Shown: piece after piece, positions 8,475-18,782 of the stretch
Layout of the letters: each line of letters begins with the position of its first letter
Position numbering within the stretch: position 1 is the stretch's first letter
NCBI RefSeq assembly: GCF_014898815.1
Contig: NW_026515507.1
Location: 434,001 to 498,000 of the forward strand
Length of the DNA: 64,000 bases
Reading direction: 5' to 3'
From: Panonychus citri
Taxonomy: Eukaryota > Arthropoda > Arachnida > Trombidiformes > Tetranychidae
Notes under the pieces: generated by a model
What the model was told of the DNA's origin: nothing
Database searches by the model: none
Seen by the model: only the letters and a program-made list of their open reading frames with translations
Translations under genes and position numbers: made by a program

Positions 8475-10933
8475 TTCTCTTTTCTTCTCTTATCATTTTC
8501 TTCATCCTTCTCTGACCTTCCGGTAGTCAAGTTAATTCTTAATGATTTGCATTCAAACTTCTCTGATTTGTTGATTCATCTTTTTAGTGCACCGATACAA
8601 GTAGAGGCAAAAGTACTTCAGTCATTGCTTCAAACTCGATTGCTAATAATTATGCGGCTGTTACGAGTAATTCCAATGCTGTTGCCTCTAATTACTGTTC
8701 TTCAGTCATCAATCCCAACAGATCACCGGTGAGCAGGTTTCAGGCAATTGTTGTTTTTCTTATCTTAGTTTTTTAATTACATTTAAATGTTTGCCACTTT
8801 CTTTTCTTTAATTATCTTTTAGTTACTTTTGCTTTTGTTTTTAACATATAATTTTATTAGTTATCAAATTATTGTTACTTTTCTAGCATGTCTCAGTATC
8901 GAAACGTATTTATCAATATCACTTCCAATACTGTTTAGTTACTTATTTTTTTAATTTTGAAATAATTTTTATTTTCATTTGTTTGATTTAAATAGGAATT
9001 ATTTCATCCTTTTTTTTTTACTTTTACCTATTAACTTGAATAGATTTATTTATTTTTGATTTGCATCGATCTTTAGATTGAATCTTTTAAATTTCTTAAA
9101 CTAACCTATTGCTAACTCATTGGCTGATTTATTTTTTTCTCATTAATATTTATATAGCAACAAGAACAAGACCCAACCAATCTTTATATTGCCAATTTAC
9201 CTTCTTACATGACTGAGAACGAATTAGAGTCAATGCTCAGTCCCTTTGGTTCAGTAATTTCAACACGAATCCTTCGAGACAATTATAACCAACCCCGTGG
9301 TGTTGGTTTTGCCAGAATGGAGTCTAAGGAAAAATGTGACATGATAATTCAAGGCTTTAACGGTAAAATTTTAGCTGGTGGAAAGGAACCATTATTGGTT
9401 AAGTTTGCTGATGGTGGAAACAAGAAAAAGAGTCAAAATAAGAATGAAATCCGTAATAGAGAAGGTGGTGGAGCTAATCAACCCATGGCACAGGCTTACG
9501 CTTATCCCACTGATCAATCTAATATAAACCAAAATGGAGTAGCCACCGCACCTATGATGCCAAACATGGCTGCTGCTGCAGCTGCTGGTTATCATCACCA
9601 TCACCATCAAAGACAATATGATAGATGCGCTTTTGTTCCAAATACAGGTAAATTATTTACCATGTTGTTTATGATAGTTTGTCTCATAGCAATAATCTAA
9701 TTCTTTATTTTTACCTTTGCTCTTATAACATTTTAGCCGCCGCTGCTGCTGCAATTCAAGCTGCCGCTGCGACTCAATGGATGCACCCAGGAGCCACACA
9801 ATATCATCTGGTTCCACCCCCTGCTCACATGCAATCAACAACGCAAGTGATCCCATCACAGCAAATCGATACAAACGCTTTGCATTTCAGTACTCTGATG
9901 CCACAGTTATCGGCTTCCATGCGTCAACTTCAGCTTTCCAGTCACCCTGTGAGTGTAATTCGGAATGCTCAACAGTCTCCTCAACACTATGGTCATCTCT
10001 CTGAACAATCGTCTTTTATTGTCTCACCTAACAAACCAAATCAATCACCACAATGGAGCCATGGAACCTGAATACTTATCTACAAAATTTTATTTCCTCT
10101 CCCTCGCTTCGCCCTTAAAACAGATATAGTTTCATGTTATAGTTTTAGTCTCCTCTTTTTACTCTTTTTTTCATTACCTGTTAATCCCATTAGGCTTTTT
10201 TTTGTAGATTGAATTACGTCTACCTATTTTTTTATTTTACCTTTTCTTTTTAACCTCAATAAGTTGTTCCCCTTCCTTTTCCATCTCATCCACTTCACTC
10301 TTCTTTCCTTCCAATACACTCATTTCTACTCCCACACACTCACTCACTCACATATACACACAATCTAGTATCAGTTGTCAACAGAGCTGTGGTAACACAT
10401 AGTCCTGATCCTATTTCATGTATGAACTTCCTTTTGTTTTCTCAATTACCTTAGCCTTAACTATGTGTACAACTCTGCACCGTTTAGAGATGACAAAGTA
10501 AAGTGGTTGAGACATTGAGACTGTTTTTTTCGTGAATCTATGATTCATAAATCGCTACTAATTAATTCGCATCGGATATCAATCGCATTATTAACTTTAA
10601 CTTTCATATCTCTCCCAGTATATGACAGGAACACCAGCTGCTTATGCAATCGCGGCTGCTTCTGGAGCTTTATATGCAACTCAACCTGGACCAGTGATAC
10701 AACCAGTTGCTCTTGCTGAGGTACACAATTTATTTTAATATTCTGTTTACAGTTAATTACTATTGACCTTAACCATTTTGATGATCATACTAAATTTCTC
10801 TTTTTCTTGGTTTTTTTTACTCTAGTCTGGTGGTGCCAATAATCCACGAAGCGGTACCTCTTCCGTTGCTCCCACCGATGAGTTAGGTCAAAATAATGCT
10901 GCTCATCATTATCAAGTTTGTCAACCTAAATGA
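7524..10933 (+). CDS. shep: RBMS / alan shepard-type RNA-binding protein
   Basis: Rebuilt exons are 7524-7955, 9158-9647, 9737-9948, 10619-10720 and 10826-10933. All junctions have GT/AG and matching phases (0,1,0,0), giving 447 residues. Residues 72-144 form RRM1 (RNP2 LYIKGL 74-79, RNP1 KGYGFVDF 113-120). Residues 151 onward form RRM2 (LYIANL 153-158, RGVGFARM 191-198). The linker QMAK-QQEQDPTNLYI is diagnostic of RBMS/MSSP proteins, and the C-terminal YMTGTPAA... and ...HHYQ..QPK ends resemble vertebrate RBMS. The N-terminus is Ser/Gly/Thr-rich. An Ala run and a His run follow RRM2. The family binds AU-rich single-stranded RNA or DNA and controls mRNA stability and, in Drosophila, neuronal remodelling and insulator activity. 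An optional 47-codon exon (8588-8728) and an intron-retention C-terminus (to 10071) are described separately. Alternative 5' exons cannot be excluded. Confidence 0.9.
8341..8520 (+). promoter_or_regulatory. Polypyrimidine (CTCT)n tract upstream of cassette exon
   Basis: A pyrimidine-rich block including a pure (TC)n run at about 8438-8471 lies in the shep-like intron, ending about 65-115 bp before the acceptor of the optional exon. CUCUCU and UCUU words are the known binding sites of polypyrimidine tract binding protein (hephaestus in flies), which commonly represses nearby exons. A splicing role here is inference; (TC)n is also frequent elsewhere in the window. Confidence 0.3.
8588..8728 (+). 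CDS. shep: In-frame cassette exon of the shep-like gene (47 codons)
   Basis: The sequence CATCTTTTTAG precedes position 8588 and CCG|GTGAGC follows 8728. The 141 bp between are open in phase 0 and would insert 47 Ser/Asn/Ala-rich residues (starts CTDTSRGKSTSV, ends INPNRSP) exactly between RRM1 (QMAK) and RRM2 (QQEQD). Skipping it restores the conserved RBMS linker, so both isoforms stay in frame. The codons are mixed and less AT-rich than the flanks, which looks like selected coding DNA. No RNA evidence is available here. Confidence 0.6.
9949..10071 (+). CDS. shep: Alternative C-terminal extension by intron retention (shep-like)
   Basis: If the GTGAGT donor at 9949 is not used, the frame continues for 40 codons (starts VSVIRNAQQSPQHYG, ends NQSPQWSHGT) to a TGA at 10069-10071. 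The segment is Gln/Ser/Pro-rich with coding-like codon use, not typical AT-rich intron. It would give a shorter isoform lacking the conserved RBMS tail, while the spliced form uses exons 10619-10720 and 10826-10933. Confidence 0.45.
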   Translation: MSVIRNAQQSPQHYGHLSEQSSFIVSPNKPNQSPQWSHGT

Positions 10934-12724
10934 GGATACTTTTCTTCTAGGTTGAAATTGAATTGGAAATTATCTGAATTTTAAATGAAGACATTACGTG
11001 CACTTTGGTTTTTCATCTTCACTGTGCTACAAAAAGATTGGATCAGATTCATCATTCACACTCTTCATCAACTCCTTTTTTTCCTTTTCTTCCTCTATGT
11101 TTTCCCTTCATCACCTTGACTCTCTCTCTCTCTCACACCATTACAAACTCTTCTTTCAGACCCTTTGATTTCATCTCTCTCTCTCTCTCTCTTTCTCTTT
11201 TACTTCTCTCACTTTTTTTCGTTTTTTCCTCACTTTTTTTCATGTTTACTCTTCGACTCTCATATTTTTGCTTTCCTTCAAAACCTGAGGTCTCATGAAC
11301 CATTCTTAAGAAAAGATGCTTTTCTCCTTTTCACATCTTTTTCTCTACCTTTTCACTCAATTTTTACATCTTCATCATTTTGCTTCTCTTCTTCAAATCT
11401 CGCCACTCGGAGTTTTCATCATTCTCTCTTCTATTCTCAACACAACAGCATTGACTCTCATTCATACTTTCTCTTTCTTCTAGTTTCTTTCCTCATCCAT
11501 TTTTCATCTACAAAATGTACTCTCTTTTTCTCTTTCTCTCTCTTGTTGATTTTTTTTCGTTTTTACATCTCTCGAATTCGCATCATATTAGCCGTCTCTA
11601 CATGATTAAAAAAACTGCCTTGCTCTTTCTCTCCCGATGTCACTTTACAGCTCTGAAAATTCTCGAGGCTCAACTTGTTTCTTTTTTAATATAGTTGACC
11701 TCATTCAAGTCAAATAGAATATGAAAATCGAGAGATCGAAAAAGAAAAAGATTTTCACCCAGATTCCGATAAAAGAAAAAGTGCAACGATTTCTTTATCT
11801 TTCTCTACTTCTTTGTAAAACCCTTTCGCTTTTTTCTTATTTCAAATGACCTTTGATGAGGTCAAAGATTAGCTGAAATTTGTAATAGATAAAATGATAT
11901 TCATCCCGCATTCATTTTCCTCATGGTCTTATCTTTTTTCTCTATGTTATCATCTCTGTCATGACGATTATCTGTTGTGCTGGCTCACGCAGAATCATCT
12001 GTTCATCATCAATCGTTTCTCGATTTAACAATTGTTTGCTAATTTTAATTATTCCTTCATCAACAGGTAAACTTTATTTACTGTTGCTTGATAATCCTGT
12101 CGATTCAAATCTTTCAGGTTCCATGAGTTGTTGATTGTGCCATGAGAAAAACATCGATATGCTTAATTTAGTTTATTTTCTCAGTTTTGGTTTAGTTTAA
12201 CACCAACAATAAGATGTGTTAATTTATTTTAACTATAATTTGTTTCCTTGAAAGTAGATCAATATTTAACTGTTACCTTGACCTCTACTGTTGACAGATA
12301 TTCCTTCACTTTTGATCCAATTTCTTTTTCATTTCATTCTGATCAGCTGATGTTATTTCAAATTCTATTTTGATTAAATTCTTGTTTATTTCTCACATTT
12401 TTCCCATTAGGTTATACGAGATGTATTTCCATCATCATAAGCAATTAATTCAAGTTTAATCAAAAGTTGATCGATAACAACAAACGATTAACGGTAAATA
12501 ACAACCATGTCGTTGGAGGAAAAGAAACAAAAATAGTAATTCAAACAATTGTCAATTTGAAGAAAACTTAATCACAAGGCCAGTACAATAGTGTCAAGTT
12601 ATAAGAATACGAAAGTTAAATTACAATCAATCAAATTGTAAGAACGAGGGCAATTAATTTGAATGTTGCCATAAAAAGGCCAATCTTTTTTTAATTAGAC
12701 TTCAACTCATCTTTTGCATCTCTC

Positions 12725-12770
<46 letters not shown>

Positions 12771-13875
12771 TCTTCTTCTCCATCTTCCTTTATTTCTATC
12801 ATCTTCTTGTCCTTTTCCATCTTCTTTTCAATTCCTAGAGAAAAATTTTGTATCAAGGGATGAAGAATGTGAAAACTGTCCAAGAAACAAACAAAATCCA
12901 TTTACAAATAATAGTATTGCAATTGGATTTGTAAGATGTTTTCTTAAAAAGCTAAACCGTGATTCGGAATGAAGAAAACAAAATTATTTTAATACATTTG
13001 TAAACATTTGGTTTTCTTTTTCCTTTTTCTCTCATCCCTCACCTTCATCTTCATCATCTTCATCTTTCTCTCTGTCTCTCCTTCACTTTTTCTTCCTTTC
13101 TCTTGTCATCTCTAAACACTTTGATTCTCATCCTCACCTTTCACTGTTTTTTTTTCTTGTCTTCTCAAAAGAGAACTTTGTCAAGTTAGCTTTGATCATC
13201 TTCATCTTTTCCTCTGTCATCATCATCTTTTTCCTCTCTCACTCCGAGTACACTTTTTTTCTTTTGGTTGTTTTCATCTTCTCAGTGTTAAAAAATAACA
13301 ACAAACAACCACCAGAGCAAAATACCAACAACACTTTGGACTTTCCGTATAAACGTTGATTAAAGCAAAAAAAAAACGATCAATGGATTAATAGTAACGA
13401 TTGCAATCGATAATGTGCTTTTAACCACCTTCATCGTCTGTGGGTTCCTGTTATTTACACACTAAGGATTTCCACCTCTTTGTCAACCATCAATCAAATC
13501 ACATCTACAGTTTATCCAAAGATGCGCCACGTGAAGTTAAAGCAACAAACAAACAAAAATTGATCTACAGTCCAAATACCGATTACGTTGATACCATAAT
13601 AATAGTAACGGGCAACAAAAAGGAGCCGTTACATGATTTCACTTGGAGGAACCACGAAGATTACCTTCTTTTATTTGTTATCATTTTCTCTTGCCAACAT
13701 TGTGACCTACTCAACAAATTCACCATTTTCTGAATCCATTTTTAGACTTCCTAAATACTTTCAACTTGTTTTTCTTGCCCAGACAATAAGATGATGAAAT
13801 TGATAATGATTGTGATTGTTGATGTTTTTTAATTTTCCCTTTGAAAAAATCAAATGATCACACTTTTAAATCAAT

Positions 13876-13921
<46 letters not shown>

Positions 13922-15918
13922 CATCTTTCTCCAAGAGCAATGGCGCAATTGTGTTTAGGTGTGATCTTTTTTTACAACAAGAAAAAAGCTTCAAAGAAGC
14001 ATTTAAAGACGATGTAATAATATAATCACAGTCACTATTATGTTTCTTTTCTTGTCTCTTGCAAGAGAACTTTTTTTTCACCCTCAACAAACAAAACTCA
14101 ATGTAATTGAAGACACAACTGATACCAGAGGAAATGATAACCGAAAATAACTGTTCATCTCTTTTCTTTGTATTTACATTTGCGAAAAACGCAAAGAAAA
14201 TGTTACGAACAGAAAACCAATGTCAATGTCTTACCTTTTCAATCATCTCAGTTTCTTTTCTCTTAAATCTTTTTTTTTCTATTGTATCAACAACTCATTT
14301 CAATTTAATTATGATCCTTTGTAATTGATTTAACTGTTTCGAAAACTTTTTAATTAATTTAACTTTTGAAATTTGACAATAAGGCCAAACAAAATGCTGA
14401 GAATTGAAAGTTTTTCATCTTTTATCGATTCAACATTTTTATCATTAAAACAATTGAAGTGAAAATGATCGATACAATTGGAACAATCAAATTTAATTGT
14501 TAGTCGGTAATTAAAATCTTTCATCGATTAAGATGATAAAAGACAATATCGATTTTGTCTTGTAGCGATTCATTTTTAACGAAAGACTTGAAGAAAGCCC
14601 GGATACGGAAATGATGAGGAAATTTGATTGATGAAGTAAAAAGTGTGGGAAATGATTAACACGATTAGTATCTTCGAATTGTAATTAAATTTGATCTCTT
14701 AATCAACTAATTTATCATCACGGCTGATTGGACTTGGTTATTTTCAAACCATTTGATTAACTGACAAAAATTAATGGAGATGATTGAAAATATGAAAGAA
14801 AATTTTAATTGCTGACAAATTGATGAAAAAAAAGGCAAAACAAAATCTCTGAGTTAAATTGAATGTAATGAAAAAGATTCTGCTACAATTAAAATTGATC
14901 GTGACAATTAAAAAACGAAGATGAAGTAAAAATCGGCAATGATTTGAAGAAAAATTTATTTTTGTCTCTTTTGTCTTTTACTAATCAATCATTAATTGTT
15001 ATTATTATTATTGTAAATCACCAGGTGATTAGCATCATCTCTCTACAGGTAATTAATTGATCATCTCTCCAAGTTAATTGTTTCAATTCATTTTGATTCA
15101 ATGTAAATAATGTGAGTGTTGTTTAGTTCGGTAAGAGAGAGAGAAAGAGAGAAAGAGAGAGAGAGAGAGAAAAGACAAACATATGATTTAGAAATTAAGT
15201 GAATACATAACAATTACAATTGGAAAAAAATATTAACTGTTACTTGGACAATCATAAGTTGGTTACAACAAAGAGAGAACAACAAAATGATCACAATTAT
15301 CAGCGATTAGCGCTAATTGTTTTCAGAGTTGTAGGTGTTGCATTATTGTGGCATTATGATTGTTACAGTTACTGTGACAAAAATGATTGGCATAAGCCTT
15401 TTATTGTTAATTTTTCTTGATTTAACTTTGACTTGGAACAATTTCCCCTTTTTCTTCTTGTATCTTTTTTTTTGTGTTTTTCTGTTGATTTTTTTTTGTA
15501 CTTTTCCCTTTAAATGTATAAGAAAAAATATCAGGATAGTAGGAAAAAGATAGAGTAGATTGAGAGAAGAGAAATAGAGTGTGAGTGTGAACATTTAGAT
15601 CGACAAAAAGGGAAAAGAAGAAGAAAATAGGAGATAAATAGAGACGGAAGAAAGATAGATAGAAAGAGAGAGAATAAATTTTGTATACAAGAGATTCTCT
15701 GCAATATTTTTTGTTGTTGTTTGCACATCTCGAACTTGATCACTTTGCTTTTTTATTTTTTTTTGTGTTTTTTTTTCTGGTTGCAGTGTAGATACTTGAC
15801 TTTTTGGCGTTATAATCATCATTTCAAACTACTGATATCTTTTTCTTGTTTGAGCTGCAGTTGCCGCTGTTGATGGTGGTTGTGTGTGTGTGTGTGTGTT
15901 TGTTTGTTTGTTGAAATG
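10934..15918. other. Intergenic / 3' UTR region between shep-like and Trf4-like genes
   Basis: The left part (to roughly 12 kb) is presumably the 3' UTR of the shep-like gene: pyrimidine-rich, with (TC)n blocks and T-rich tracts. Pure (TC)n runs occur at 12729-12764 and 13881-13914, and a (GA)-rich block at 15130-15175. A 102-codon open frame without ATG lies at 13425-13733 (see findings). The right end (about 15750-15918) is the 3' UTR of the Trf4-like gene and holds a (GT)n run near 15884-15899. Confidence 0.5.
15752..15757 (-). other. Candidate poly(A) signal AATAAA for the Trf4-like gene
   Basis: TTTATT on the plus strand reads AATAAA on the minus strand, 162 bp beyond the proposed stop of the Trf4-like gene. 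Its spacing is plausible but the tract is T-rich, so a chance match is possible. Confidence 0.35.
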
Positions 15919-18782
15919 CTACGTTTCTCTTGCACAACTTGGTGTTGGTGATATTAATGTAGCTGTTGATGGATGCATCTTCTTCCTTTTTCCAGAATTC
16001 GAACGGTATTTTGGTTGTTGGTAAGGAAAACTAACGGGATGCCTCCAGTTTTGATTGCAGGGATTTCCAGAGTAGTTGGACTTTGGTGGAATGGCGTTTA
16101 CATGCGATGACACTTCACGGTGACCCTGATGACTCGAGTTGTAAGCTTTTATCGACTTTATTTTTAAAGAATTGTTTATAAACTGATTAGGTAATAGGAA
16201 GAGAGAGAGAGAATGAGAGAAAAATAGACAGAAGAAAAATGGAGAAGAGAGAGAGAACAAAAAGACAGTGAAGAAGAAAAAGAAAGAAAAAGATAGAGAA
16301 AAAGTAAGGGAAAAAGGAAGAAAGCAATGAAAAAAAAATGAAAAAAAGAGCAAGCAAGTTGGTTTTGTAAAGCATATGAATTGATTGAGGGATTCATTAT
16401 GAGTGAGGAAGAGAAGAGGATCTATCTTATTTTAGGTGTGGTGATGTAGTGGTTGTAGATTCGTATGAGTTAGGGATCCTTTCATTTGGCCACCTTAACC
16501 ATTTCTCCTTATTCTTCATGATGATAAACTTCAGATCGAAAGAGTCACATCATTTTCAGTTAGTTAATATCAATAAATTGTTTCAAAATTTTTTTAAGTT
16601 AATGTTTATATGTATATGTGTTAGTTTGTGTGTGTGTATTAGCATTATTATATTCGATGTCTCTCCGAGAAATTGATGAACTGAGAAAACTTAATTTATA
16701 ATTTACTCTCTTCTTCTATCTTTCTATTTTTTTCTTCCTTTCTCTTTTTCACTTTCTATTCTCTTCAAAATGATGATGATAATGATGAAGGTGATGATGA
16801 TGATGATTATGCATGAGTTGTAAGTACATATGTATACACACACATGAGTGAGAACTCAGTGTTTCTTTACAACTAATAGTTTAGGAAAAAAAAGAAAACA
16901 TCATGAATCGATTGATCAGAATGGAGAGAAGAGAAAAGAAGAGAGGGAGAGAGAGAAAGAGAAAGAAGAAGAGAGAGAGAGAGTTTGTATCTTTTTATAT
17001 GAAAAGTGAGAGAATGTAAAGAGAAATGGGAAAACAAGGTGAAAATGAGAGGTTAGTTTTAGGGAAAACTCACATTTTCGCTAGATGCGATTGAAGAAGC
17101 TGACGAACTGGTGATACCATCTTCGTCAAATGATTCAGCTAATGAGATCGCACTATCGTTGAAATTTTCACAAAAAGGTCCATAATTTTTAACTAAAGGT
17201 TTTTTTATGTGAGGAAGGTGATGGTGGTTATGGTGGTGGTTGTGATTTAAATTGTGATGATGAAGTGAAAGAGGAGGAGGAGGCGATGGAAATTTTTCTT
17301 TGACTCTTAGCCTCATATCAACCACTTCATCTGAGACTCTTATTATCCGACCTAATAAACTTTTTGATTGATCTACAATTGAGCTGGTTGGACCACATGC
17401 TTTGTTTAGACTGAGGTAGGCGTATTCAAAGGCTTCTTGGACATGAACCGCACCATATGAGCTTCGACCAATGTCATTTGTTGGATCAAGAGGATCTTCA
17501 ATGCAGAGGAAAGAGGGTCGACATCCTGTTTCCATCATTTGTTGTTGGATCTCTGATTTTGGAATATATGACCCACCGTCTTTAATTCTTATACCAACTG
17601 CTTTATAATTAAATAGAAGACCATAAAATTCGAAAAATTCCAATAAAAGTACACCCAAATTGGATGTCGGTGAGACAGCATCTTGGCGAGGATGAAGCTG
17701 CAAAAAGCTGACAACCATTAAGATCAGGGAATAAGATGAGATACCACCTTTGAACACTTCATTCAGGTCTCGTTGCACTAGAAATTGTTTCACGACCAAA
17801 AATAGTTTGGCCAAATGTGGAAAATCTATCTTGAATTTCTTTGTATCCAAATAAAAACAAGAGAGAAGGAGAAATGGAAAAAAAATAGAATACATTAGTT
17901 AATTTACTGTTAGAATATTTGAGAAAAAAATAGAAAAAAAAGAGAAATAGATTCATGGACAGGTATGATGATAGAATAATCATTGGATCAACCAATTATG
18001 CTTCACTCATAATAAAAAAAATCTTTAACAGTATTAAGCAAAAAATTGTTGATTGCAACATTTTTTTCTCTCTCCTCGAGAAGAGCACACTTTGATCTTC
18101 ACAATGATATTCACAATTACAAGTTGAATAGATGGAAAGAACCAGAAATTAGAGTATTTCTCTTCTTTTCTCTTCTTTTTTCTAAGATTTTCATTTCTTT
18201 TTCATGATTATGTTGAAAATTGAATCATTTTAATACCTTAATTAACTTGGCACTTTCGATCCCATTGAGAGTATTAAAGCTGATGTCTACTTGGATTTGA
18301 GAATTTTTATCAACGAGTTTGATAATTGGCACTGATGCTTTGTCCAACACCTTAATTGAATCAGATTCCACGAGACCCGCATCGAGAAGAGCTTTTTCTA
18401 AGGTATGTAAGGGTAATGTCGGCCAATCACCGATAACCACTAAATCGATATCACTTGTAGGTAAATAGAGACCAGTTTTAAACGAACCAAATACATCTAC
18501 TTTAGCCGCCGGCCATAATTTTTTGATTACTTTTTTAATTGATTCAACCACTTGACATCTCATACAATGTTCTTCCATGGTTGGTGACATATATTCATAA
18601 AAATCGAGAATTTCTTCATGTAAACCAATTACCCCAGGTGAATAAAGTCTATCATTACGTCTCCATGGGGTACCACCGTATTTTCGTATTACGTTCATAT
18701 TTTGATCTGTTGGAAGAGAGAAACAAACACCATTTGGACAAGGTTGGTACAATTTGAAAATACAATTGCAGTTACAATTCAT
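15919..18782 (-). CDS. Trf4-1: Trf4/TENT4 (PAPD5/PAPD7)-type non-canonical poly(A) polymerase
   Basis: Exons on the minus strand are 18782-18237 (182 codons), 17838-17074 (255) and 16125-15919 (68 plus stop), about 505 residues. The nucleotidyltransferase core is clear: TPWRR and SPGVIGLHEEI, FGSFKTGLYLPTSDIDL with GS at 99-100 and catalytic Asp 111 and 113, and the third Asp 166 in QVDISFN. Exon 2 carries VKQFLVQRDLNEVFKGGISSYSL, LGVLLLEFFEFYG and CIEDPLDPTNDIGRSSYG, the PAP-associated domain typical of PAPD5/7. The family adds short or mixed A tails to nuclear RNAs (TRAMP-like) and to some mRNAs. The final exon, with NQNWRHP and the basic GKRKK near the C-terminus, resembles the basic tail of PAPD5/7. 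Its acceptor (CAG|GGT at 16125) is my best phase-0 choice; the junction is less sure than the first one. The N-terminus is uncertain, see findings. Confidence 0.85.

Noticed and set aside
11005..11605. Two overlapping frames rich in Ser/Phe/Leu downstream of the shep-like gene
   Set aside because: They come from TC-rich sequence, most likely the 3' UTR; composition is low complexity and no domain is visible.
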